Shown one piece after another: positions 12,501 through 25,000 of a DNA stretch of 32,906 nt. This DNA is from Saccoglossus kowalevskii (Eukaryota > Hemichordata > Enteropneusta > Harrimaniidae): NCBI RefSeq assembly GCF_000003605.2, contig NW_003137831.1, positions 360,766-393,671 of the forward strand, given 5' to 3'. The notes below the pieces were generated by a model. The model was not told the origin of the DNA. It saw nothing but the letters and a program-made list of their open reading frames with translations, and made no database searches. Both the position numbers and the translations under genes were made by a program. Within the stretch, counting starts at the first letter, position 1, and every line of letters starts with the position of its first letter.

Positions 12501-15500
12501 TAAAATTATGAAAACAGTTCGTCATCACAGACAGACATACAAATCAATTACACGCGCAAATCATTAAAATATGTACGAACCGTCTAACCAGAAGGAAGCC
12601 AGGTAGTGAGCAAGCGCGCGTGAGTGACGCAGTTCGGTTTGTCAGTCACGTTGGCATAATTAGACAGCCTAGAGAGAGCAGTATTTGTACTATTCGCAGT
12701 GAACCATATGTGTTGACAAATAATCGCCTGTACATGTCTCTAGCACATTCTTATGAACCTCTTATACAACATGCTAGATTTAACAACAAAAACAAAGACA
12801 ATAACTACATAGCCCGACTAGTTTGCTGTTAACAAGGTATACACGCTTCCTGGTGTGCGTTAATGAGCCAATGGGTAATTAAAATACTAAGCTAGCATCT
12901 AGATCACCACACATACTGTGACAACTTACAAGCCTCGTCAAATAAACAATAATTGGCTACAACTTGTGCCCCTCACCAGGACAACTCCAACCAATTGAGG
13001 CCGTACAGTGTACTCTTGACAAGCTGCCTAACGCAAATATTGCCCTGTAAAGGATTCCCGGCCCAGCTGCTTTTCTTTATTTGCCGTGACTTATGAGCAG
13101 AAACCTGGTTATAACCATTCGCAGTTCACTCAGTTAGTAAAATTAGTAAAAAAATTAATTTTCTTCTCGGCTTTTTATCGATGTTACTTTGCATAACCGT
13201 GAATTTGTGAAACATTACAATATTTTGATACATTGAATTCTGCACTCAATATGAGACACCAAGCAATGTTGAAATTCAAGGCATTCACTGTCTGCCTTCT
13301 AGTTTTGATATGAGAGACTCATTGATTTTTGTCTTAAGCCCTAAAATCTTTGGCTATTAAAATAATCAATATAGTGCATCTATCTGTAAACGACCAATCC
13401 TACGTGAATGCATTCAACTGACGATGAGAACGAGAAAACAGAGATGTGTAATATACTTACAAACTATTGGTAACCAACATCAATGCAGACGGGGCGTTTT
13501 TGATGCAGGAGAGGTCGTAAATTATCATCCAGCACCAAGGTAAAAGCGAACAAACAAAAAAAAAAACAAAAGATATAGTTAGCATGAAATATGAGCAGTA
13601 CTCAGTATTGAAATGTAGCATTTCCTTCCTTTAAACTTATTAGCTGATCAATCATGGGCAGCATAAAAGTGTGATGACAGTAGAACAAAAGCTAATAGAA
13701 CGTCTTATTTGTTGTCTAATTTGTTTAACTGTGTATTGCCAACATATCTAGATCTGAGCGATCTGCTCCGCTAAGTCAGTTCTGCTTCTCAGTTTACCAG
13801 ACCTAAAATGTGTGTGAATATTTACTTTTCAATTTGACACGCTGCTTGAGTTCAACTCGGGCTCAGATGCCGCACTTACTCGAGAATATAGGCAACAATG
13901 TGATGATTTCATTAATAAAGTCATATTCAGCAGCAGTAGCTTACAATATTTCACAATCAAATTTAAAATGCTAAACAGTACAACTGTTATCCCAATTTCG
14001 TATTAGTAACATCTCACAACCTAATTAGATACTAGCAGTTGATTAAAACCACTGTTTTCATCAATCCGGTCAATTCCACGTTCCCAGATCAGCCGTATAT
14101 ATATCGCTAAACTTTTAATTTAGGAGCTAGTACTGTGTAACATTTTAAAATTAAGGCAAGGGCATTAAAATGTAAAAAGTGAATTCAATTGGCGACCTCT
14201 TTCTTTATGTACAATTGGTACAGAGAAATCACTTTATTCAGCCAAGCATGACTGAGAAAAAAATGAACACTGCTTAGATTACTAGTCTACTGGCTCTTTT
14301 GTTTTATTAGCAATGGTAACCACTTTACAAACTAACCGATTCCAAAGAAAACACATTTAGCATCCCTGTCATTGATACCACACTATCCAATCATGGGACA
14401 GAGGGCTTAGAATGCTTTTTCAATGGCTATTAAACTGTTTTATAATAATGACTAGAACAAGGCTGGTGTTGGAGAAGAGGGACCCAACACAAAACATTTG
14501 AAGACTTTACAACCTGGTGCTAAATGGGTTTTTATCAGTTCTCAAGAGTTTTATAATTAATCTGTTTGTCTTGGATAATTAAAAGTAGTTTTATTTGATG
14601 CACATTACATTTCTCAAAGAAAAAAAAAACAGTGCAATCAATAAAAGCAACTGGATTAACTGTGGGAACCAAATAGCTATGAAGCAAGATTAAAACCAAG
14701 GAGTTATGTCAATGACAGACAATAGTGTCTTCTCATTCATGTGGCCTGCATGCCTTGCTCGGCTTCTGAGTCTGTCTGTTTCCGCATTTTTAATATGTAG
14801 TTTTTAAACCGTTGGAGCACCTTCATTTTTCCCGCCAAAATGTTTTCGCACAGTTTTAGGTATTTTTTTTTTTAAATTTCGTGATTTGGACCAAATGAAC
14901 ATAATTTTTACAGGTCTTAATCATATGGGGGGTGATGCAGGTCAATTATTTGTTGGTGACAAAAGTTGACTTTTTGCATTCAAAGGTCTGAATCACGTCT
15001 TACATAATAAACTCAGCTCATAGCTACCTAATTAGAATATTTAGATGTAACTCTCACAATGTTAGACAAAAATGAAAACCTTACCACAAGCATACCGTAC
15101 ACGCATTTTTATTTCATTAAATTTGAGCAGAGAACAGTGAATAAATTCATAGCTGGATGGCCGTTATTTGTCAGTTTATGTTATATATACTTCACAAAAT
15201 AAAAATCAAGCCATCTCCTTCAAAAGAACTCGTCAATTCATTTTATTTTTTTTTAATAAATTCTATTTTAGCAAAAAGGTAATTTGGCAAACAGTTTGCA
15301 ATGGATACTATTATGACAATGACTGAGAGAGTATAGATGTAATTATCTAGTGATCGAACAGAGAGTTGTTATTAAGGCAGGCCTTCATGTTCATTACATG
15401 CTCCACATCCCAAGGAGAGACCTCAATGTGGTATAGAAACTAAAATCCAACCTATTAGTGAAATCATGCTGATGCCTTTGTTCCCTATTTATGATCTCCT

Positions 15501-15970
15501 GTAGCCAGCAGGCAATGCAGGCCAAGATACTCTGCCATTTACACTTCTAATAACTAGCTGTTTGCCAACATGGTTTTCCCAACAACCGAAGAGAAAAAAA
15601 AATAGAAAAAGAAAAACCCATATGCAGAATGATGTGAGAGTCGTGGATAATGCTGTGACAAGCTTGTCTACAGTCGAGCTGACTAGCACAATGGATGTTA
15701 ACGCATTGCAGGTACACATGTTCAACACCCAAGTCAAACAAAAAAAGGCAACTGGGTAGGACGACTTCAAAGCTATTTAACAAGATAACTTCCGTAGATA
15801 AGGAAAACTGGACTTGTCGTAAGTATTTTGTACACACCCTATTAGCAGAAATAAAAGAGAAAGTAAGCAAGAGAGGATATTGTTGACAAGTGTACTCCCT
15901 AGTCGGCAGTGGATCACTCTTTTTTTCAAGGCATCATCAGTTTCAAAGAGATTAAGCAGATAAGACCAGA
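9586..15970. other. Non-coding stretch, continuation
   Basis: AT-rich sequence with no supported gene. One minus-strand open stretch at 10398-10577 ends at a GTATGT donor-like site and is treated as a weak exon candidate in findings. A short patch with several CpGs lies near 12610-12650. Pyrimidine/donor coincidences around 13447-13560 do not make a valid exon. No recognised transposon or RNA gene. Confidence 0.55.
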
Positions 15971-16000
15971 CGCCAGCATCTACATCGCCAGCATCTACAT
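15971..16000. repeat. 15-bp tandem duplication
   Basis: CGCCAGCATCTACAT occurs twice back to back (15971-15985 and 15986-16000), followed by CG. It is an exact tandem duplication, probably recent. Confidence 0.85.
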
Positions 16001-16509
16001 CGTATTGAACTCTACTAGTTTCTTAATGATATTAGCATGCACTAGTCAATTATTAAACATTCTTATCGTTGACTGAACAAAGATTGAAAAAAAAAAAAAT
16101 ATGATTCATTTTCAAAATACTTTTATTTATACATTTTTTACTTCTCTGCCAACATACTCACCCCCTGTTATTGAAGTGGTCCGGTCCCGTCCACGTTCAT
16201 TGAGGCATGGAGGTATACATGACCAGCCCAGCATGATCGGCCAATAGGGAAAAAAAAGACAAAGACATAAGAACAAAAGGAAATCAAAAGAAAATGGAAA
16301 AGTCAGTGGTAGAATACATTGAAAGTCAGCATGGTATTATTGGATATTATTCTTAGTAAAAGCCCTGGGCAATACGTAGGACCATGTATACTATGTTGGC
16401 TTTGTGTAACTTTGTTTGTGCTGAAGCTAAAAGCTCCAAGGATAACACTGTAACTGGCAAAACTACTGTGTGCTTGAGTGAACTAGCAGGCTGGTCGACA
16501 TCATACAAA

Positions 16510-16530
16510 CATACATACATACATACATAC
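16510..16530. repeat. (CATA)n microsatellite
   Basis: Five perfect CATA units plus a trailing C. The flanks (tacaaa on both sides) suggest mutated units. Confidence 0.9.
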
Positions 16531-17920
16531 AAACACCCGCCTTGTCAAGAATGTCTGGTGTCACTATAAAACAGCTGTTGTACCCATAATGAATATCAAT
16601 TCTCCAAGTCACCCACTAACTTCCACTGAAGACTTTTTAAGAACTCTTAGTATAGCCAGGCATGGACTGATTTATGAGCCCATCTGTGAATAAGAGCAAT
16701 TTGTGAAACAGCTGCCTGTTTTTATTCTTTGCTAGTCATCCTGTGTAAACTTTCTTGTCTTTTTAATAAGTACATGTATGTAAATCGCATGCCATCCATC
16801 CTTCCTACCCACCCACACTTTATAGCCAGTGCTACTGATGAATCGCAGTGGCAAACGGTCGAGTCGGCCAACTGCATAGACGTCACTAGTGGTCTGCTCC
16901 CAAGCTACCCAGAGCGGCACAACAAAGCCAGTACTCGTCTACCTGTTTTCTTTGAATGCTAGAATTACATATGTCACACCTATTCATGGCTTTCATCGCC
17001 TGGGATTAGTGTTCACTAAGATTCTAATGAGGACAATGCAAATTTCTTAATTACACTCATTTAAATCAGATTCCTTGTAAACATGTGCGGTGGGTGAATA
17101 CAAGCTACCTATCTTATTGTGCTACCCTGATGGTTCACACCGAGAAATCAAAACAATATACTTACACTTGTAAAATCCTATTCCATGCAGGTGACCACAC
17201 AATGCAAACACATGGAATGAAAAAAATAATACAGAAAAACAGTTTGAATGAGAACAGGCAAAGTTAATGTAATTTTTGTTAATTATACGCTGTTAATTGA
17301 ATAGTTGTGGTGTATAATTACTGGGAAGGGTCTCGAGTAATCCATCACTGGGCTTGACAAGGTAGAAGAAAGGGATAATGAATATATTTAAATGGTTGGT
17401 ACAGTTGACATGACGCAAGGACACCCACCAGTGGGGAATAAAGTATTCCAATTTTGTCCACTACTCGATTTAGTTTGTCTCTTTATTCAATTGAAAATGC
17501 CTCTAATCAATTTACAAGGTGAACTTTTGTGTTTTTTTCATCAACTTTCTATAGATGACAAACAAATTGAATCAGGTTTAGGCTCTAAATATGGATATTT
17601 AAACAGCACTAGGATGGGTCATGTTTTTGATTTGACTTGTTATGTTACAATTTACAGATGATTCCCACATTGTCTGTGCATGTGTGGATATTAACAAGTG
17701 TATCATCAGAATGGGGGGAGTGGCAATTAAATCAGTTTATAACCTCAACAGCAATTTAATCATTTCATGGGTTGAGGTATTTGTTTGTGTTTTTTTTTTT
17801 TTTAGGAGAGGGAGGAGGGAGGGTACAATTCCACAAGGAATCAAATACAAATGACTCCACATCCATCATGTAAACACACTCCAGAATTACAATTATTTGA
17901 ACTAGCAGCATGGTTACTAA

Positions 17921-17942
17921 TTATTTATTTATTTATTTATTT
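17921..17942. repeat. (ATTT)n microsatellite
   Basis: Uninterrupted TTATTTATTT... run of about five tetranucleotide units. Confidence 0.9.
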
Positions 17943-19022
17943 GAGCACAAATACTAAATACTTGATCATGGAAATTTAAAAATATAAATATCGATAGCTT
18001 TAAAATATTAAAAAATACCTGTATGTTGTTTTCAATTTTTTCAAAAAATATAAAAAAATGAATTGACTCGGTATCAGTGTTATTTTGTATATCCAATTAT
18101 AGAGGTTTAGAATAACATTGAAGAGTGCATGGATGAGTGGCAAAGTATGCAAAATTTATGTGGATAGACTTATTGCCTTTGACATTAATTCTCATCAGAG
18201 TACTTCACTTTCATCAACACTCAGTCTCCTTTTTCAACATCTGCTGTTAGCACCTTTCATTATGTATATTGGTTTTTGCCAATAAATTACACTCACTGAG
18301 CCAACCAACCAATGCAAATCAGTCTCTTAACAGAGCAGGAGATGATGGTTTCTATCATTTTTGCATAATAAACATCCCTGTTGTAGTTACAAGCAATTAC
18401 AACACCATCAGAATAAAAATTACATTCAGATTTTTTTTTTTTTTTATAACCCACAAAAACACAGCAGCTTGTGAAACACTCAAATTTTCCATATATATAT
18501 TTATATATAATATTTTGGTTGTAAAAGCAGCAGGGAAAAATAGAGGTATATGTAACTAACAACAGGGGATCTAGTGTAAGGATACATTAATACCTGATGG
18601 GAACGTAGCATACAGCGTTTAATGGAAAATGAAAGACAAATGGACGCTTTATAATGTCGGTATTGGATAATGGTTAATGGCCATTATGAACAGGTTGTTC
18701 ATTTGAGGAAAGGTGGAAAAGTAGAAGAGCAATAGAATCAACTGGGTGACAAAATAAATAAAAGTAGTGACAAAATTTAAACTAGTGAAGTGGGTGTTAA
18801 ATGGATGCTACAGTTTGGGCATAATATATGTTCTCGTAGAGTGGTCAGGTAGGGTGCTGCTCTTAAATTGACTCATTTAATTCAATGTTATTTGAGGAAA
18901 ATTAAGTGAATATATCATAGCGTGTGTTAGTACTTTCGAACATGACATGCATTTTAAAAACGAGACAAAATGGATGACTGACTAAAGCTGAATGGATGGT
19001 CTACACAAGGAAATGTTTTCAT

Positions 19023-19070
19023 GGGGAGGGGGGGTGGTGGTGGTGGTGGTGGTTGGGGTTGGGTGGTGAG
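19023..19070 (+). repeat. G-rich (GGT)n tract, possible G-quadruplex
   Basis: A run of G followed by about seven GGT units and then ggttggggttgggtggtg. At least four G-runs of two to eight G lie on the plus strand, so a quadruplex could form there. The structure is an inference from composition. Confidence 0.7.
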
Positions 19071-20825
19071 ATAGCGGCGGCATCTGTACAGTTTTGTCTT
19101 AAAATAAAACGTACTCGTCTTAGAGTGCCTACTTGTTTAATTAATTAATTTTTAATTAAACTCTTGTTTCGTGGATATCATTAATCTTGATAGTATAATT
19201 TAAGACAATGTAGCATTTGTAACCGACACGCCTTGATCTACAGATGCAAATTGGAGTGAATTTGGAATTTGAGTTGGCAGCGATAAGAACACTAGGCAGA
19301 GCATTTGACATATGCAATGTACTGTGGCTCTATTGCTAACCCCTTTGTATTAAGTGGTGAATGGGTAATTTTGTGTACCGCATGCTTTGAAGTGGCCGCC
19401 GCCAATACTCTATCCAGCGGGCACAGCCTAACATTGCTTTTCCTTACAGGCTTTTGGCAGCGCAAGTCAAGAATTAAAGTTTCAGATATTCATGACATAG
19501 GTATCTATCTGGATTCACGATATCTACTTCCATAAATGCACATCAACTTAATTCGACTATAAATACATGGTGATCTCATCATCATATGATAAGGGAAAGT
19601 CTACAAAGAAAAAGAAAATACGTAGCTTATCTGTGATCAAACCACTCAGTTTTGTAAGTGCCGACTACTATGAGATGAATAAAAAAGACTGCTTTATTTC
19701 CAAATATAATTAGGAATCAGAAGGGTTTAGAGACAAACCGTAAGTGACTTACAAATATATGTACTACTTTGTATGAACAGTGCCAACAGACATAAACACA
19801 ACAGTGAATGAAGTTCAACAAGGGATAAATAAAAAAGATCGTTGGTGAGTTTGCCGCTAGCTAAACACATATCACCAGTGACTAAAAGCCTAGAGACAAG
19901 AAAGATAACATGTGGCAAACATGAGTGCATACAGAGCTAATATTTTCCCTTCTCTGTGAAGCATGTAATGCAATGACACTAAACACAGCAATGCGCACAG
20001 TAGTACACTGTAAGAGTGGAGAGAAAAAAGGCCTGTATGTAAATGGACGCGATTGGATAACATATTTGGTGGCGACTTAAAGCACTTGTCGTCTGTGATA
20101 GGATGTTATTAAAGCGAGCCGTCTAAAACTCACTGGCTGTTAAATTAGATTATGTATCCCACCTTGTGTCAGAGACAAAGTGAGCTAGTGGACCGATCTA
20201 TGATTCGGGCAACAATATTAATTAATTCCAACTTCCAGGCTTTTTCTAGACACACCAGGATTACCCTGGGGTTAAAAAAAAAAATATGGAAATTGGCACA
20301 GACTGGCTTGGTTAATTATTAAATATTGTTGACAGAGTGAGTGGATGACATAAATGATATATAGCATGTAAATACATAAGAATATCAGATTTACAGCAAA
20401 GTGGAGAGTCAAAATACAATATCTACTTTTATAATAGATTTTATAATTATAACTATGTCAATTTTCTGTACTGTGAAAATAATTTCTATTTTGTAATTGT
20501 TCATTTCTCTGCTAGAAAATTATAAACATTTATCATACATGTATAATAAATAATTTATTTGTGTATAAAATGATTTGTATTTCAATAATACTCAAATATT
20601 TTTTATAAAAAAATAATATAATAATTAATTTTTTTCCCCAGCCACAAGGTATTTGAAGTAATAATATTGTTGATTTAAATACTGTAGTGAACAACGGGGA
20701 TCATTTTACCATAAAGGGGGATGAATCAACAGTAAACCAGTCTATTTAGCTGAATACCATTTTGATAAATGTGCTTGTATAGACAAGTTTCCCTGTAAAC
20801 ATTATTGGTATTGTATTTGTTGTAC

Positions 20826-20901
20826 TGTAAAACCTGCCTCAGTCAAAACCTGTATAAACTGAAAATTACTCCAAAGCTTATTCTCTGAGTATCTACATGT
20901 A
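20826..20901. repeat. Degenerate repeat-like sequence at the left edge of the minisatellite
   Basis: ACTGTAAAACCTGCCTCAGT and then CAAAACCTGTATAAACTGAA show the same 'cctgtaaa / cagt' vocabulary as the array units but without the period. It may be the remnant of a dispersed element from which the array grew. This is an inference. Confidence 0.35.
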
Positions 20902-22050
20902 CCTCTGTAAATCATACAATTTATTCAGTTGTCCCTTTCGGTGTTCAGCTAAGGCAGATTTCACTATAACACCTCTGAAAACCGTACGATTCGGTGTTCA
21001 GATAAGACAGATTTCACTATAACACCTCTGTAAATCATACAATTTATTCAGTTGTCCCTTTCGGTGTTCAGCTAAGGCAGATTTCACTATAACACCTCTG
21101 AAAACCGTACGATTCGGTGTTCAGATAAGACAGATTTCACTATAACACCTCTGAAAACCGTATGAATCAGTGTTCAGATAAGACAGATTTCACTATAACA
21201 CCTCTGTAAATCGTACAATTCAGTGTGTAGTTAAGACAGACTTCATTGTAACGCCTCTGTAAAATGTACAGTTTGGTGCTCAGTTAAGGCAGATTCCACT
21301 GAGACACCTCTGTAATTCATATGATTCACTGTTCAGTTAAAACAGATTTCACTGTAACACCTCTGTAATCTGTACGATTCACTGTTCAGTTAAAACAGAT
21401 TTCACTGTAACACCTCTGTAAACGTACAACTCGCTGTTCAGTTAAAACAGATTTCACTGTAACACCTCTGTAAACTGTACAATTCGGTGTTCAGTTTAAA
21501 CATATCACTGTAACAAGTCTGTAAACCTCATGATTCACTGTTCAGTTAAGAAAGATTTTACTGTAACACCTCTGTAAACGTACGATTCAGTTCTCGGTTG
21601 AGACAGATTTCACTGTAACACCTCTGTAAACCATACTATTCAGTGTTCAGTTAAGACAGATTTCACTGTAACACCTCTGTAATCTGTACGATTCAGTATT
21701 CACTCAAGACAGATATCACTGTAACACCTTTGTAAACCATACTATTCAGTGTTCAGTTAAGATTTATCACTGTAATGCCTCTGTAAACCGTACAGTTTGG
21801 TGTTCAGTTAAGGCAGATTTCACTGTAACACCTCAGTAATCTGTATGATTCAGTGTTCGGTTAAGACAGATATCACTGTAATGTCTCTGTAAACCGTACA
21901 GTTTGGTGTTCAGTTAAAGCAGATTTCACTATAACACCTCTGTTATCCGTATGATTCAGTGTTCAGTTAAGACAGATTTCACTGTAACACCTTTGTTATC
22001 CGTACAATTCAGTGTTCAGTTAAGACAGATATCACTGTAACACCTCTGTA
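20902..22050. repeat. 53-bp minisatellite array, about 22 units
   Basis: The core CCTCTGTAAA begins units at about 20902, 20972, 21025, 21095, 21148, 21201, 21254, 21307, 21360, 21413, 21465, 21515, 21569, 21621, 21673, 21727, 21779, 21833, 21884, 21937, 21990 and 22043. The dominant period is 53 bp. Each unit also carries a variable 'gtacgattcagtgttcagtt' part and 'cagatttcactgtaaca'. The first and third units are 70 bp, with an extra ttattcagttgtccc-type insertion, so the left edge is a 123-bp higher-order unit (70 + 53) present twice. Later units differ by substitutions and small indels. There is no open reading frame through the array. It lies in non-coding DNA, and the function, if any, is unknown. 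Confidence 0.95.
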
Positions 22051-25000
22051 CCATTTATAGTAAAATGTAGTGAACCATATTATCTAAAATAAACAGTTGA
22101 AGCTTTATAGTCGTTCTATATGTCATTGGAGGCGGTTATAATTTCACAAAATGTCTGAAGCTTCTTGCAAATAGCTGAAAAAAATTCTCATACTGAAAAC
22201 CTCATAACCCCCCCCCCCTATGACAAAACAATATATCCCTTGAAGGCGAACCTCAGATTCTGTCTATAAACACTTCTCCCCTAACACCCTCCCCATATTA
22301 ATAAAGTGCCAGCCCCTTAATCTATTAAAACTGACAAGACTTGGGTGTTCCCTCAACCATATCAGATGTGCAGATTTGAAAATTGCAATAGATGATGTTG
22401 TCTGTACATGCTCGTTGCCATTCATCACTAAGAGATGTTGTCATTTGCTGTCTGTACATGATCATTTCCATTCAATTGCCTGGCGAACATACACAATACA
22501 AAACTTTTACATTGATTAAAAGTTATACTCGCGCATTTTATTCTCTAAGCGAATCATATGAATTATTTGTGATACGGACATCATCATTCAATCAACTTTG
22601 TGAACACACCCACATTTCCAGTATAAAGACAAAAGCAATAATTGACAGAACACACACTAGATGTCACTGGAGTGGTCAGAAATGAGGAGAACTTATTATT
22701 TTCATACATAAGTACCGACATGAAATTCTTAACTACTATTCATAAAAAAAATTCAACTTTAGGCATACAATTTCTATAAAAATGGCTGTCATTGCTACGG
22801 TATTTTGCTAAGAAAAACAGAAAATTACAAATTCCTCTGCAATTTATTGAAAAAATATGGCTGTTTCAATATAAATTGTAAATGCGTTAATTTTTCACTG
22901 GGTTTTAATTTCTCTGTTATTGCCGAAAAACAAATACACATAAACAAGTAAAATTTCCATAGAACTCATTTGTGTCACTGGCTAACGTGTGAATTTAAAA
23001 CCCAGGAAATAAATAAGTGAAATTAAATTGACAACTAAATATTAATATTTCTACAGTCCGACAGTAGACATGCACAACAAAGAATGGCAAAGAAACAATC
23101 AGTAATGCCAATAGCTCTGCTCAGTTATTTTTGATGACCATATTGTTTCAATTTCGTACTTTGTGATGTTGTATTATTTATTTACAGTTAAACAGAAAAA
23201 ATAATAAGTTGCTGAACATGTCCCTTTAAGTAAGTAAATAGGCAAACAAATTTGGGGCTCCTGCACTACTGTACAGTGACGTAGAAATCAACCGGCCACA
23301 AAACGACTACCTAATTTGGATAAAATACTGCATATTTGTTTGATTTTAGACTAAACAACAACAAAATATAGACTTACAGGTTTTCAAGTTTCGTCATGAA
23401 TAATACCTACATTTCAATTTTGTTCTCCCTCTAGAAAACAAAATCTCTGAATATAAACCATTTTCGCTACTAAAAATGTGCTCCCCTTTTCATAATTTGA
23501 AAATGTAAAAAAAAAATATAGTGAATAATAATGACCACACTGAAATATTGACTACCGGTACTACAATATCATTCCCCTCACCTGACTTGGAAATATGTCA
23601 AATTTATAGCAGTTTACCGTTTTTTATAACAGCAATGACTTAAAAAACATTTTTATTATTATTACTTATTATTATAACGAATACTACCTTTGAAAGTGAT
23701 AGCAGGAACAGTCGCAGTAACATTACACCGAGTAATCAGTATTATTACAACCATTTGCACAAGATACGCAAGATTAATGGAATAAATATGCAGAGAACAA
23801 TCCATAATATAAATATACAGCCAGATCAGGTAAATTTAGAGCGACCATTTTCAATTTCCAGTTTACCTTGTTCATTATTTCCAGTGTTTAGTAAGCATGC
23901 TTTACAAGAAGTGAAGTGGAAAGATAAGAATACCGACGGCTTTGAATACAAATTTCAATCAACTTCGTCATCATGAATCTACACGAAAACAGGATAGGCA
24001 CAAACAATCATCATCATTGCTACCATCCCGTTTAAACTAAGCCAGGGTTTTCATTGTGTGTATTTTAGCACAGGGATATGTTCACATCAATTCATAGTAC
24101 ATTTCCACACCAATTGTGCTTGACACCTCCATCCGTCATATTATCGTAAATGTCATCCCTTTCTCCAATGACTGGCTACAGCCTGGCAATCACACCCTCG
24201 ATTCTACACTAATATTTCGCTTTCTGATTTGGCTCCAATATTTCATTTCTGCATCAGTGCTTTCACAACCTATTAAAATCAGACGTTGTGCCTGCCATCT
24301 GATCGTCATGATGCCTATCCCCGTAATACCCACTCTATTCCTGATCGTTTTATAGCGGCCGTCAAAAAACTCAGAAATAATGGATAATATCGCACCTCTC
24401 AAGTTTTATCCTCAAAATCAAACAGTTGGAGATTTTTTGGGGCTAAATAAATAATTAAACAGTTTAAAAAGACAAAAACTTTTTTTCACAACAATGATTC
24501 ATTGTGGAAAAGATTAATTCAAAATTCTTTTGATTATGAAAAAACTTCTTCTACACACAAAAAATTCTCTGTATGGATTATGAACGGCAGCAGTACGTCA
24601 GTAATCTTCAGTTTACCATGACAACATAAAACCAATTTCTCTAAACAAACTCTGTATTCTGATATAGACTATAATTTCATTGTGTACTTAATAATTATAG
24701 TTTTGTTACATCTACTGTGAGTGAATGCTGTCAATTAAAGTAAAGTCTTTCAATTTAAGCAAAAACCAGGTAATTTTTTCTTCTCCATATTCCCCTCTCA
24801 TCCTATCTCTCTTCTCTTCATCCCTTTTCTCCCTGTATCCTGGCAACACAGACAATCGCACTGCAGATACCTAACTCACTCCTGTTCCACTATAACAAAA
24901 TTCAGTTCAAGTTGTTATCAATAATAATTATCAACATGTAATCTTTCGGTTTAAAATGCACAGCATCACTGGTTTAGGCTATATTTTACGATGATACAGG

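Larger units (their letters stand above)
16001..20815. other. Non-coding stretch with microsatellites
   Basis: AT-rich DNA holding a CATA microsatellite, an ATTT microsatellite, a 15-T run at 18431-18445, and a G-rich GGT tract, listed separately where useful. A GC-richer patch at about 16160-16250 is open on the minus strand but lacks an acceptor, and I do not recognise it. No supported gene. Confidence 0.55.

Noticed and set aside
12977-13044. Possible 68-bp minus-strand exon between a tttacag acceptor and a GTGAGG donor
   Set aside because: Two frames are open, the encoded sequence matches no ankyrin or other motif, and a stretch this short is easily open by chance.
13447-13560. Long minus-strand pyrimidine tract followed by a GTAAGT
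   Set aside because: No usable AG lies between the tract and the donor except one three bases before the donor, so no exon can be built.
15547-15870. Minus-strand open frame of 107 codons and overlapping frames on both strands
   Set aside because: No recognisable domain, low-complexity F/L/S runs from poly-A DNA, no convincing splice sites, and the plus strand is equally open.
19457-19535. Plus-strand acceptor-like ttgcttttccttacag followed by a short open stretch
   Set aside because: The open stretch is short, unrecognised, and has only a weak GTATCT donor.
19550-19604. Minus-strand acceptor ttctttttctttgtag followed by a 14-codon frame and stop
   Set aside because: Too short to support, no poly(A) signal, and not in register with the ankyrin gene.
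20902-22050. CRISPR array
   Set aside because: Units are contiguous, diverged 53-bp repeats without unique spacers, in an animal-type genome.
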